This document shows, one piece after another, positions 23,691 through 32,288 of a DNA stretch of 64,000 bases. The stretch is from positions 1-64,000 of the forward strand of contig SFHK01000018.1 of assembly GCA_004556395.1 (NCBI GenBank), given 5' to 3'. Source of the DNA: Clostridiales bacterium (GTDB lineage Bacteria > Bacillota > Clostridia > Christensenellales > Aristaeellaceae). The position numbers and the translations under genes were made by a program. The notes under the pieces were generated by a model. That model was given only the letters and a program-made list of their open reading frames with translations, made no database searches and was not told the DNA's origin. Within the stretch, counting starts at the first letter, position 1, and the number at the start of each line of letters is the position of its first letter.

Positions 23691-24728
23691 ATGGATGAGG
23701 AACGACTGATTTCCACCGGCTTCAAACCCGATGAGGACGACGCCGAGCGCTCCCTGCGCCCGAGGACGCTGGCCGAGTACTTCGGTCAGCAGAAGGTGAA
23801 GGACAGCCTGAGCGTATACATGCAGGCCGCCGTCGCGCGCCGCGAGCCGCTGGATCATATTCTTCTGTACGGCCCGCCGGGTCTGGGCAAGACCACGCTG
23901 GCGGGCATTATCGCCTCTGAAATGGGGCACAACATCCGCGTGACCAGCGGCCCGGCGATCGAGCGTCCGGGCGACCTCGCGTCCATTCTCACAAACCTGA
24001 ACGCGGGCGACGTGCTGTTCATCGACGAAATCCACCGCCTGAGCCACACGGTTGAGGAGGTTCTCTATCCCGCGATGGAGGACTACGCGCTGGACATCAT
24101 GATCGGCAAGGGGCCGTCGGCGCGCTCCATCCGTCTGGATCTTCCCAAGTTCACGCTGATCGGCGCCACGACCCGCGCCGGCATGCTCACCAGCCCGCTG
24201 CGCGACCGCTTCGGCATTTCCTTCCGGCTGGAGCTCTACACGCCGGAGGAGCTGGCGGTCATCGTGAAGCGCAGCGCGCAGATTCTCAAAATCCACTGCG
24301 AGGACGATGGCGCGCTGGAAATCGCCCGCCGCTCCCGCGGTACGCCCCGCATCGCCAACCGCCTGATTCGCCGCGTGCGCGATTTCGCCGAGGTGAAGGC
24401 GGGCGGCGTGATCAACATGGAGGTCGCCAAGCTGGGGCTTGACATGCTCGAGGTTGACCGGCTGGGGCTCGACCGCACCGACCGCGCCATGCTTACCGCG
24501 ATGATTAAGAAGTTCGGCGGCGGCCCGGTGGGACTGGACACGCTGGCTGCTTCCACCGGCGAGGACGCGGCCACCATCGAGGACGTGTACGAGCCGTATC
24601 TGCTTCAGCTCGGCTTCCTCATGCGCACACCGCGCGGCCGCGTGTGCACGCCCGCAGCGTATCAGCATCTCGGCTACGCCGCGCCCGCCCGCGCCGTGCA
24701 GCCCGACCAGATTTCACTCGATCTATAA
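23691..24728 (+). CDS. ruvB: Holliday junction branch-migration helicase RuvB
   Basis: A 345-residue AAA+ motor. It has LRPRTLAEYFGQQKVKD, Walker A GPPGLGKTT, Walker B FIDEIHRL, sensor 1 FTLIGATTRAG with the arginine finger in SPLRDRFG, and a C-terminal winged helix ending TPRGRVCTPAAYQHLG. RuvA is not adjacent. GGGAGG lies 13 bases upstream. It is followed 12 bases later by queA, a pairing that is common in Firmicutes. Confidence 0.97.
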   Translation: MDEERLISTGFKPDEDDAERSLRPRTLAEYFGQQKVKDSLSVYMQAAVARREPLDHILLYGPPGLGKTTLAGIIASEMGHNIRVTSGPAIERPGDLASILTNLNAGDVLFIDEIHRLSHTVEEVLYPAMEDYALDIMIGKGPSARSIRLDLPKFTLIGATTRAGMLTSPLRDRFGISFRLELYTPEELAVIVKRSAQILKIHCEDDGALEIARRSRGTPRIANRLIRRVRDFAEVKAGGVINMEVAKLGLDMLEVDRLGLDRTDRAMLTAMIKKFGGGPVGLDTLAASTGEDAATIEDVYEPYLLQLGFLMRTPRGRVCTPAAYQHLGYAAPARAVQPDQISLDL

Positions 24729-24740
24729 GAGGATACACCA

Positions 24741-25763
24741 ATGAAAACATCGGATTTCATGTACGACCTTCCCGAAGAGCTGATCGCGCAGACCCCCATC
24801 GAGCCGCGCGACCATTCCCGCCTGCTCGTGTACAACCGCGCCACGCGCGAGATCGAGCACAAGCATTTCTATGACGTAATCGACTACCTGAACCCCGGCG
24901 ACGCGCTGGTCATCAACGAAACGCGCGTGATTCCCGCGCGTCTGTACGGCGTGCGCGCGGGCGGCGGCGCGTGCGAGCTTCTGCTTCTAAAGCAGCTCGG
25001 CCCCAAGCGCTGGGAGTCGCTGGTGCGCCCCGGCGCGAAGCTGAAGGTGGGCAAAACCGTTTCCATCGGCGAGGGACGCATGACCGCGACCATCGTCGGC
25101 GAAAGCGAGGGCGGCGCGCGCATTGTGGATTTCGAGTGCGAGGGCACGTTTGAAGCCGCGCTGGACGAGCTGGGTGAAATGCCCCTCCCGCCCTACATTC
25201 ACGAGAAGCTGGCCGACCGAAGCCGGTATCAGACCGTGTACGCGAAGGAGGACGGCTCCGCCGCCGCGCCCACGGCCGGTCTGCACTTCACGCCCGAGCT
25301 GCTCGACCGCATCCGCGCGAAGGGAATCGACGTGATTCCAATTCTTCTGCACGTGGGACTAGGCACGTTCCGCCCCGTCAAGGCGGAGAACGTCGAGGAT
25401 CACGAGATGCATTCCGAATACTACGAGGTCTCCGAGGACGCCGCGAACCGCATTCACGCGGCGAAGGCCGCCGGGCACCGCGTCGTCGCCGTCGGCACGA
25501 CGAGCGTGCGCACGCTGGAATCCTCAGCGCAGGAGACCGGCGAGGTGGTCGCCAAAAAGGCGTGGACGCAGATTTTCATCACGCCCGGCTTCCATTTCAA
25601 CGCCGTGGACGCGCTGATCACGAACTTCCACCTGCCCGGCTCCACGCTGATCATGCTCATCAGCGCTCTGATGGGACGCGAGGAAGCGCTGCGCGTATAC
25701 GAAACCGCCGTGCAGAAGCGCTATCGCTTCTTCTCCTTCGGCGACGCGATGCTGATTCTGTGA
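24741..25763 (+). CDS. queA: tRNA preQ1(34) S-adenosylmethionine ribosyltransferase-isomerase
   Basis: A 340-residue QueA, which makes epoxyqueuosine at the tRNA wobble position. It has DFMYDLPEELIAQTPIEPRD, LVINETRVIPARLYG, the GLHFTPELL motif after a typical KEDGSAAAPTAG, and LVINETRV-type loops near both SAM contacts. The C-terminus RYRFFSFGDAMLIL is the family signature. The order ruvB-queA is classic; tgt does not follow here. Confidence 0.95.
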   Translation: MKTSDFMYDLPEELIAQTPIEPRDHSRLLVYNRATREIEHKHFYDVIDYLNPGDALVINETRVIPARLYGVRAGGGACELLLLKQLGPKRWESLVRPGAKLKVGKTVSIGEGRMTATIVGESEGGARIVDFECEGTFEAALDELGEMPLPPYIHEKLADRSRYQTVYAKEDGSAAAPTAGLHFTPELLDRIRAKGIDVIPILLHVGLGTFRPVKAENVEDHEMHSEYYEVSEDAANRIHAAKAAGHRVVAVGTTSVRTLESSAQETGEVVAKKAWTQIFITPGFHFNAVDALITNFHLPGSTLIMLISALMGREEALRVYETAVQKRYRFFSFGDAMLIL

Positions 25764-25813
25764 CGGTTTCACCACAAAATAACACACGTACAAACTTCGT
25801 AATCGGATTGTGT

Positions 25814-25842
25814 TTGCAATCTTACACGAGGCGTGCGATAAT
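25814..25842 (+). promoter_or_regulatory. sigma-A promoter of the aldolase-like gene
   Basis: TTGCAA, 17 bases, GATAAT, 27 bases before the start at 25870. Confidence 0.7.
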
Positions 25843-25869
25843 ACACACGATAGAAAGAAGGTTTGAGCG

Positions 25870-27159
25870 ATGAAATTTGAACTGATGCATCCCGCCGACC
25901 AGCTGGTCATGATCATGAATCGCATCTACCAGTACGGCATGACGACGACCTCCGGCGGCAACCTTTCCATTCGCGACGAAAGCGGCGACATCTGGATTAC
26001 GCCCTCCGGCATCGACAAGGGCAGCCTGACGCGCGCTGACATCAACTGCGTGAAGCCCGACGGAACGATTCTCGGCCCGCACAAGCCGTCCGTAGAACTG
26101 CCCTTCCACAGGGATATTTACCGCATCCGCCCCGACCTGCGCGCCATCGTGCACGCGCACCCGCCCACGCTGGTCGCCTTCAGCCTTGCGCGCAAGATTC
26201 CGGACACGCACCTCGTTCCGGACGCCACGCTGGTCTGCGGCAATGTTGCCATGGCCAAGTACGATGTTCCCGGCTCCGAGCAGCTGGGCAAAAACATTGC
26301 CGAGAAGTTTGCCGAGGGGCACAACACGGTCATTCTGGAAAACCATGGCGTCGTCTGCGGCTCCACCAACCTGTTCAAGGCGTTCATGGCCTTTGAGACG
26401 CTGGACTTCTGCGGCCGTCTGGAAATCGACGCGAAGAAGCTGGGCACGCCCCGCTCCCTCACCGACGCGCAGATTGAGCTGGAAAGCGCCAAGGCGCATC
26501 CGCCGATGGACGCGTTCGTTGCCCGCGTGATTTCCTCAGAGGAATGCGCCGGCCGCCGCGACATGTGCCATCTGATTCACCGCGCGTATGACCAGCGCCT
26601 GTTCACAAGCACGCAGGGCACCTTCTCCATGCGCCTGTCGGACGGCTCCTTCCTGATCACGCCGTATATGAAGGATCGCAAGTATCTGGAGCCTGAGGAC
26701 ATCGTGCGCATCAAAAACGGCATGTGCGAAACCGGCAAAACGCCCAGCCGCGCCGCACTGCTGGTTCAGGAGATTTTCAACACGCATCCGGAGATCAATT
26801 CCGTCATCATCGCGCATCCCCCGGCGATCATGGCGTTCGCCGTCACCGACGCGACGTTCGATTCCCGCACGATTCCGGAAAGCTACATTCAGCTGCGCGA
26901 CGTGAAGCGCGTCCCCTACGCTTCCAGCTCGCTGGACATTGAGGGCACCGCGAACGCGTTCTGCTCCTCCACGCCCGTGCTGATCGTGGACAACAAGTGC
27001 GTGATCGTGGCCGGCGCCAGCCTGCTGAACGCCTTTGACAAGCTCGAGGTGCTTGAATACAGCGCCAAGGCCGTCATCGCCGCGCAGGATATCGGCAAGA
27101 TCATCAACATCACGCCTGAAGAAGTGAAGGACATCGAGGAAGCGTTCCACCTGACCTGA
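25870..27159 (+). CDS. two-domain class II aldolase/adducin protein
   Basis: The 429-residue protein is an internal tandem of two class II aldolase domains. Domain 1 (about residues 5-215) keeps the catalytic Glu in SVELPFHRDIY, the zinc ligands HAHPP and a third His in ENHGVV. Domain 2 (about 225-429) aligns but has lost the Glu (SRAALLVQEIF), one His (IIAHPP) and the third His (CVIVAGAS), so it is probably structural. Single-domain relatives split sugar phosphates or aldonate phosphates. The convergent uxaC suggests uronate or deoxy-sugar metabolism, but the substrate is not known. Confidence 0.82.
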   Translation: MKFELMHPADQLVMIMNRIYQYGMTTTSGGNLSIRDESGDIWITPSGIDKGSLTRADINCVKPDGTILGPHKPSVELPFHRDIYRIRPDLRAIVHAHPPTLVAFSLARKIPDTHLVPDATLVCGNVAMAKYDVPGSEQLGKNIAEKFAEGHNTVILENHGVVCGSTNLFKAFMAFETLDFCGRLEIDAKKLGTPRSLTDAQIELESAKAHPPMDAFVARVISSEECAGRRDMCHLIHRAYDQRLFTSTQGTFSMRLSDGSFLITPYMKDRKYLEPEDIVRIKNGMCETGKTPSRAALLVQEIFNTHPEINSVIIAHPPAIMAFAVTDATFDSRTIPESYIQLRDVKRVPYASSSLDIEGTANAFCSSTPVLIVDNKCVIVAGASLLNAFDKLEVLEYSAKAVIAAQDIGKIINITPEEVKDIEEAFHLT

Positions 27160-27184
27160 CCGACTTCTTCCAAAGGATAAACGA

Positions 27185-27217
27185 AAATCCGGAGCCCATC
27201 AAGCGGACTCCGGATTT
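27185..27217. terminator. bidirectional terminator between aldolase gene and uxaC
   Basis: AAATCCGGAG and CTCCGGATTT form a perfect 10-pair stem, followed by CTTTT on the plus strand and preceded by an A-rich stretch that gives TTTCG on the minus strand. It serves both convergent genes. Confidence 0.85.
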
Positions 27218-27231
27218 CTTTTACCCTTCCA

Positions 27232-28635
27232 TCAGAAGGAGAAATACTTCTTCGCGTTGTTGTAGCAGATGCCTTCCACGATGGTCTTCAGCGCATCCCA
27301 ATCGGCCGGGTATTCGCCGTTTTCTACCCACGTGCCGAGGATCTCGCACAGGATGCGGCGGAAATACTCGTGACGCGGATAGCTGACGAAGGAGCGCGAG
27401 TCGGTCAGCATGCCCACGAAGGTGGACAGCGCGCCTAGCGCCGCGAGCGTCTTCATCTGGTCGACCATGCCGTCGCGCTGATCGCAGAACCACCAAGCGG
27501 AGCCGAACTGCAGCTTGCCAGGGATGCCGCTCTCGGTCTGGAAATTGCCGATCGTCGTGCCGATTACGTAGTTGTCCGTGGGGTTCAGGGAGTACAGGAT
27601 GGTCTTCGGAAGGTTTCCGGTCTTCTCCTGCTCGTCCAGCAGACGGTTCAGCTTGTAGGCCACCTTTTCGTCGCTGATGGAGTCGAAGCCGATGTCCGCG
27701 CCGCTCTTTTCGTAGGCGTTCGCGTTGTTGTTGCGCTGCGCGTTCACATGATACTGCTGCGCCCAGCCCAGCTCCTTGTACACGCGGCCCATGGACACGA
27801 GGATGTACGTGCGGTACACGTCGATGAGCGCGTCGCAGGGCTTCTCGCCCTTCATCGCCAGCGCGAACGCCTCGTTGACCTTCGCCATGTCGATCGGCTC
27901 ATAGGGCACGGTGTCCAGACCGTGATCGGACGCGCGGCAGCCGTGCTCGTCGAAGAACTTCGCGCGCTGCGTCAGCGCCTTCACAACGTCCTCGGCGCAC
28001 TCGATCTTCACGCCGCTGACCTCGGACAGCGTCTCGATATAGCCCTTGTATGCCGGCATGCCGATTTTAATCGCCGCGTCGGGACGGAACGCGGGCAGAA
28101 CCTTCACCTTGAAGGTGGGATCCTTGGCGATCTGCTCGTGATATTCCAGATTGCTCGCCGGATCGTCGGTCGTGCAGACGACCTTCACATTGAACTTTTC
28201 AATCAGCCGGCGCGCACGGAATTCCTCCGTGGCCAGCATGGCGTTCGCGTTTTCCCAGATGGCCGGAGCCGTGCGCTCGTTCAGCGGCTCTTCGATGCCG
28301 AAAACGCGCTTCAGCTCCAGGTGCGTCCAGTGATACAGCGGGTTGCCGATGGCCAGAGAGATGCACTTGGCATAGGCCAGGAACTTCTCATAGTCGTCTC
28401 CGTCCCCGCGAATCAGGCGCTCGTCCACGCCCATGGCGCGCATGTAGCGCCACTTGTAGTGGTCGCCGCCAAGGAACAGCTCGGTGATGTTTTTAAACTG
28501 AATATTTTCCGCAATTTCACGCGGACTCAGATGGCAATGATAATCAATGATGGGCATTTTCTCGGCATACTCGTGATACAGCTTTTTCGCCGTATCGGTG
28601 GTGAGAAGGAAATCCTCGTTCATAAACGGTTTCAA
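27232..28635 (-). CDS. uxaC: glucuronate isomerase (uronate isomerase)
   Basis: A 467-residue amidohydrolase-fold enzyme that isomerises glucuronate to fructuronate or galacturonate to tagaturonate. It has KPFMNEDFLLTTDTAKKLYH, the metal motif DYHCHLSPREI, WRYMRAMGV, TTDDPASNLEYH and LTDSRSFVSYPRHEYFRR. The start is TTG 28635, with GGAGG 9 bases upstream, because family members begin MKPFM; a later in-frame ATG lies at 28623. No other uronate genes are adjacent. Confidence 0.94.
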   Translation of the reverse strand: MKPFMNEDFLLTTDTAKKLYHEYAEKMPIIDYHCHLSPREIAENIQFKNITELFLGGDHYKWRYMRAMGVDERLIRGDGDDYEKFLAYAKCISLAIGNPLYHWTHLELKRVFGIEEPLNERTAPAIWENANAMLATEEFRARRLIEKFNVKVVCTTDDPASNLEYHEQIAKDPTFKVKVLPAFRPDAAIKIGMPAYKGYIETLSEVSGVKIECAEDVVKALTQRAKFFDEHGCRASDHGLDTVPYEPIDMAKVNEAFALAMKGEKPCDALIDVYRTYILVSMGRVYKELGWAQQYHVNAQRNNNANAYEKSGADIGFDSISDEKVAYKLNRLLDEQEKTGNLPKTILYSLNPTDNYVIGTTIGNFQTESGIPGKLQFGSAWWFCDQRDGMVDQMKTLAALGALSTFVGMLTDSRSFVSYPRHEYFRRILCEILGTWVENGEYPADWDALKTIVEGICYNNAKKYFSF

Positions 28636-28680
28636 AATCCATTACCTCCGTATCTACACAAAGTCAAATCCACCAGTGCC

Positions 28681-28709
28681 AAAATAGCACGGATAGCGCC
28701 GAATGTCAA
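28681..28709 (-). promoter_or_regulatory. sigma-A promoter of uxaC
   Basis: On the minus strand TTGACA, 17 bases, TATTTT, 45 bases before the TTG start. No sugar-regulator site was recognised. Confidence 0.7.
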
Positions 28710-28734
28710 GCCTTCCGCAGGAAATTTCTCGCAT

Positions 28735-28902
28735 TTAAGGCAACGCCGCACAAATGAGGTGGTCGGCCGGCGAATGGATTTTTCGTCAGATGCAAATGAA
28801 AATTTCGAAGGTTTACTGGAGGTAAATCGAGGAATTTTCATGCCGCAGATGGCGGAAAAGACATCGCCCGACGTGCCGCCGAATTGTGTGGCGGTGCCTT
28901 AA
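28735..28902. mobile_element. MITE-like element, copy 1 (168 bases)
   Basis: Both ends read TTAAGGCA inward, and the terminal inverted repeats continue for about 18 bases with two mismatches (ACGCCGCACAA against CCGCCACACAA). The interior is over 90 percent identical by eye to 35780..35942. There is no transposase. TTAA at both tips may be a duplicated target. It lies directly against the T-tract of the terminator at 28905..28940, a favoured landing place for small elements. Confidence 0.75.
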
Positions 28903-28904
28903 AG

Positions 28905-28940
28905 GCGGCAGGCGAAGAGGATTTTTCTCCCGCCTGCCGC
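28905..28940 (-). terminator. terminator of the dnaG-rpoD operon
   Basis: GCGGCAGGCG and CGCCTGCCGC form a perfect 10-pair stem 20 bases after the stop at 28960. On the minus strand CTTTAA follows, shared with the tip of the MITE. Confidence 0.75.
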
Positions 28941-28959
28941 GCGTTTCTCTGGAGAGCGT

Positions 28960-29670
28960 TTATTCGTCCTTCGCGTACAGGATGCGTCCGCAGTTGTCGC
29001 ACGTCACCATATGCTCGCCGGACTTCAGGTCTCTCAGCGTGCCCAGCGGCAGCGCCATGAAGCAGCCGCTGCACTGGTTGTTCATCATTTTCGCCATCGG
29101 CGGCGTGACATGTGCCTTGATGGACTTATACTTTTCAAGGTCGGCCGGGTCAGTCTTCTTCTCCTCCGCCTCCGCGCGGGCGCGCAGGTTCTTGAGCTTC
29201 ACCGTGTCGTCGGCGTACTCCTTGTCGTATTCGAGCTTCACCGCGTCGTACTCCGCCTTGGTCTTGGCGGCGCGTACGCGAATCTCCTTCTGCTGACGGT
29301 CGCGCGCGTCCGCGTCCTTGCGCATTTTGGAGAGCTCCTGCTCGTAGTGCTTCATCGACTCGAGCACCTTCTCAATCGCCGTCACGCGCTCCTCGATTTC
29401 TTCCGCGGTCTTGGGCGGCTCGGATTCCAGACGGGCGCGCTGCTCAGCGAGAAGCTTGTTCAGCCTTTCCACCTCATCACGAATCGCTTCCATGCGATCG
29501 TTCATGGTGGAAACGTCGTTTTCGATTTTGACGATGTTCGTCTGCTGCTCCTTCAGGAAATTGCGATCCTTGAGCAACAGCTGACGCTTCGGCGACTGCC
29601 TCATATCGCTGCCGAACTTATCCGCCTCAAGATCAAATTGCATGTAATTCCAAAGCGCGTCCAGATTCAT
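28960..29670 (-). CDS. coiled-coil C4 zinc-ribbon protein
   Basis: The 236-residue protein is a long coiled coil (about residues 40-180) followed by a C4 zinc ribbon with CSGCFMALPLG and CDNCGRILY. The family sits downstream of trmK and nif3 in many Firmicutes and is thought to bind nucleic acid; its role is not settled. It overlaps the nif3 stop by 4 bases and ends the operon. Confidence 0.85.
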   Translation of the reverse strand: MNLDALWNYMQFDLEADKFGSDMRQSPKRQLLLKDRNFLKEQQTNIVKIENDVSTMNDRMEAIRDEVERLNKLLAEQRARLESEPPKTAEEIEERVTAIEKVLESMKHYEQELSKMRKDADARDRQQKEIRVRAAKTKAEYDAVKLEYDKEYADDTVKLKNLRARAEAEEKKTDPADLEKYKSIKAHVTPPMAKMMNNQCSGCFMALPLGTLRDLKSGEHMVTCDNCGRILYAKDE

Positions 29671-30437
29671 TCTTCTACCCCCAAATCGTTTGCATACACT
29701 TTCACATTATATTGTAACGCATTTGCTCTCATTTGTAAACCGTTTCTCAGCGGTTTCACGGCAATTTGTTCGGTGGAATCGTGCCCAGCCTGCATGGTCA
29801 CCAGACCCTCGGCCGCCAGCGACACCGCGTCGTGATAGCGCATCTCGCCGGTCACGTACACATCCGCGCCCGCCTTCAGCGCCGTCTGCGCGTATTCCCC
29901 GCCCGCGCCGCCGACCAGCGCCACGCGCCGCACCGTCTTCTGACGGTCGCCGTATACGCGCACCACGTCGCCCAGCCGCTCGGTCACGCGCGCCGCGAAC
30001 GCCGCCGCCGTCATCGGCTCCACGTCGCCGATGCGCAGAATCGCTTCCTCGTCACCGTCCACGCACTGGACGTTCGTAAGCCCCAGCGCTTCGGCAAGGC
30101 AGTCGTTCACGCCGCCCGCAGCCACATCATAATTCGTATGCGCGGCAATCAGGTTCATATGCGCGCGCACCAGCCGGCATAGAAGCCGCCCCTCCGCCGT
30201 GTCCTCGCAGAGGTTTTTCCGCCCGCCGAACAGAATCGGATGATGCGTCACGATCAGGCTGCAGCCCTTTTCAAGCGCCGCGTCGAGCACCTCATCGTTC
30301 AGTTCCAGCGCGCAGAAGATCGCCTGCACCTCGTTTTCCATGCTACCGCAGAGCAGGCCCACGTTATCCCAGCTCTCCGCCTTATCAAACGGCGCGATTT
30401 CGTCAACCCAGCCGTATACATCCTTCACCTTCAGCAT
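29667..30437 (-). CDS. Nif3-like dinuclear metal-centre protein
   Basis: A 256-residue NIF3/GTP cyclohydrolase I type 2 family protein. DNVGLLCGS, LIVTHHPILFGGRKNL and AHTNYDVAAGGVNDCLAEALGL hold metal ligands, and GHDSTEQIAVKPL near the end supplies the last. Members form ring hexamers; the reaction is uncertain despite conservation. ATG 30437 follows GGAGGGAG and overlaps the trmK stop by 7 bases. Confidence 0.9.
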   Translation of the reverse strand: MLKVKDVYGWVDEIAPFDKAESWDNVGLLCGSMENEVQAIFCALELNDEVLDAALEKGCSLIVTHHPILFGGRKNLCEDTAEGRLLCRLVRAHMNLIAAHTNYDVAAGGVNDCLAEALGLTNVQCVDGDEEAILRIGDVEPMTAAAFAARVTERLGDVVRVYGDRQKTVRRVALVGGAGGEYAQTALKAGADVYVTGEMRYHDAVSLAAEGLVTMQAGHDSTEQIAVKPLRNGLQMRANALQYNVKVYANDLGVEE

Positions 30438-31099
30438 TCGACGATCTCCCTCCAATACTCCATCTCAGTCAGAAGCGCGTCCTTTTCGGAATGGCCGCTC
30501 TTCTCCGCGCCCGCCAGCGCCTTTTGAGCGACGCGCAGACGGAACGCCGCGTATTCGCGGAACGCTTCGCTCGGCTCCTTCCGCAGCACCGGCCCCACAA
30601 TCAAGTCGCGCTCCGTGTAGGCCGCTTCGCCCTTTTCCGCGCGGATCAATACATAGCGCCGCCGTGCCGCGCGCACGACGCGTTCATCCGTGATGCGCCG
30701 CCCCGTCTCCATCAGCGCGCGCCGCACCAGTTCCGCACCGACGTTCGGCTCCAGCACAAGCACGCTGTCTGCAAGCCGTCCGCCCGCGCCCCGCAGGATG
30801 GCCGCGATCGTCTCGCCGCCCATACCGGCGATCACCGCCGCGTCCGGCGCGCCGGGAAGCGCCCGCGCACCGTCGCCCACGAAAAACTCCGCCCTTTCCT
30901 GAAGCCCCCGCCGCGCAATCAGTCCTCTCGCCTTTTCCAGCGACGGCGCGGAAATATCCGAAAACCAGACCTTCCCGCACTTGCCCGTGAGCAGCAGCTG
31001 TGCGCCCAGTCGGCCGTGGTCGGTGCCGATGTCGGCCACGATTCCGCATTTCGGCAGCATCCTGATCATCTCCGAAAGCCTTTCATCCGTCAGCGGCAT
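30431..31099 (-). CDS. trmK: tRNA (adenine(22)-N1)-methyltransferase
   Basis: A 222-residue SAM methyltransferase of the TrmK family. It has GIVADIGTDHGRLGAQLLLTG (SAM motif I), VWFSDISAPSLEKARGLI, FFVGDGARAL and AVIAGMGGETIAAIL (the NPPY-like position). It methylates A22 in some tRNAs. ATG 31099 follows GGAGG. It comes right after rpoD, the usual Firmicute order. Confidence 0.92.
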   Translation of the reverse strand: MPLTDERLSEMIRMLPKCGIVADIGTDHGRLGAQLLLTGKCGKVWFSDISAPSLEKARGLIARRGLQERAEFFVGDGARALPGAPDAAVIAGMGGETIAAILRGAGGRLADSVLVLEPNVGAELVRRALMETGRRITDERVVRAARRRYVLIRAEKGEAAYTERDLIVGPVLRKEPSEAFREYAAFRLRVAQKALAGAEKSGHSEKDALLTEMEYWREIVEC

Positions 31100-31170
31100 G
31101 CGTTTTCCTCCGTAATAAAGAAATGCCGTCGTCCATTGCGCCGGCATTTCGGTTCCTTCCGAGTCGTTTC

Positions 31171-32259
31171 TCAGTCCAGAGAATCCTTCAGCTTGCGGGA
31201 GCGGCTGGGATGGCGCAGCTTGCGCAGCGCCTTGGCTTCGATCTGGCGAATGCGCTCGCGCGTCACCTTGAACTCCTTGCCTACCTCTTCCAGCGTGCGC
31301 TGACGGCCGTCCTCAAGGCCGAAGCGAAGCTTCAGAACCATTTCCTCTCTGGGCGTCAGCGTGGAAAGCACACTCATCAGCTGCTCCTTGAGAAGCGTGA
31401 ACGCGGCGGCCTCGGCGGGTGCGGGCGCGTCCTCGTCCGGTAGAAAATCGCCCAGATGGCTGTCCTCTTCCTCGCCGATTGGCGTTTCCAGCGAAACCGG
31501 CTCCTGCGCAATCTTGATGATCTCGCGCACCTTGTCCTCGGAAATACCCATTTCCTCGGCGATTTCCTCCGGCAGCGGCTCGCGGCCGTACTCCTGCAGA
31601 AGCTGGCGGGACACGCGAATCAGCTTGTTGATCGTTTCCACCATGTGCACGGGAATGCGAATCGTGCGCGCCTGATCCGCGATGGCGCGGGTGATGGCCT
31701 GACGAATCCACCACGTGGCATACGTGGAAAACTTATAGCCCTTGCGATAGTCAAACTTGTCCACGGCCTTGATCAGACCCAGATTGCCCTCCTGAATCAG
31801 ATCCAGGAACAGCATGCCGCGGCCCACATAGCGCTTGGCGATGGACACGACCAGTCGCAGGTTCGCCTCGCACAGGCGATGCTTCGCGTCCACGTCGCCC
31901 TCCTCCATGCGCTTGGCAAGCTCGATTTCCTCGTCCGCCGTAAGCAGCGGCACCTTGCCGATTTCCTTCAGATACATGCGCACGGGATCGTCGATGGAGA
32001 TGCCCTCGGGCGGCGTCAGGTCGTCGAGACGGTCGTCCGGCACAGGCGCAGGATCAGCCTCGCTGACGGTGTTTTCCTTGATAATTTCGATGTTCAGTTC
32101 CGACAGCGTGTCGAGAATCTTATCGAACTGATCGGGCTCCATCTCGCAATCGGCAAACTGTTCGATAATTTCCTTGATCGTCAGCGCGCCTTTCTGTTTT
32201 CCGGCTTCAATCAGTTCCCGGACGCGATTGGAGATCATTTCCGCATTCTCGTTTTTCAT
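31171..32259 (-). CDS. rpoD: primary sigma factor RpoD (sigma-A)
   Basis: A 362-residue housekeeping sigma. There is a short region 1.1 at the N-terminus, region 1.2 DDPVRMYLKEIGKVPLLT, region 2 ANLRLVVSIAKRYVGRGMLFLDLIQEGNLGL in separate motifs ending YATWWIRQAITRAIADQ, region 3 and region 4 EVGKEFKVTRERIRQIEAKA. It recognises the TTGACA/TATAAT promoters seen through the window. GGAG lies 12 bases before the ATG. It sits 29 bases after dnaG, as in the Bacillus macromolecular synthesis operon. Confidence 0.97.
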   Translation of the reverse strand: MKNENAEMISNRVRELIEAGKQKGALTIKEIIEQFADCEMEPDQFDKILDTLSELNIEIIKENTVSEADPAPVPDDRLDDLTPPEGISIDDPVRMYLKEIGKVPLLTADEEIELAKRMEEGDVDAKHRLCEANLRLVVSIAKRYVGRGMLFLDLIQEGNLGLIKAVDKFDYRKGYKFSTYATWWIRQAITRAIADQARTIRIPVHMVETINKLIRVSRQLLQEYGREPLPEEIAEEMGISEDKVREIIKIAQEPVSLETPIGEEEDSHLGDFLPDEDAPAPAEAAAFTLLKEQLMSVLSTLTPREEMVLKLRFGLEDGRQRTLEEVGKEFKVTRERIRQIEAKALRKLRHPSRSRKLKDSLD

Positions 32260-32288
32260 TCTCAGGGCACTCCTTTCGGGGGTCGACG

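Larger units (their letters stand above)
28636..28959. other. spacer with uxaC promoter, MITE copy 1 and operon terminator
   Basis: About 320 bases with no gene. Going rightwards: the uxaC promoter, a 168-base element with terminal inverted repeats, and the terminator of the dnaG operon. A 42-codon frame inside the element ends exactly in its right TTAA and is not thought to be a gene. Confidence 0.7.

Noticed and set aside
22014..24668. An 884-codon minus-strand frame opposite murJ and ruvB
   Set aside because: Its His/Gln/Arg-rich translation is typical of antisense GC-rich frames, and murJ and ruvB motifs on the plus strand are unmistakable.
28787..28902. A 42-codon frame inside MITE copy 1 as a small gene
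   Set aside because: It has no ribosome site before its GTG or ATG, ends exactly in the element tip, and varies between copies only as the element does.
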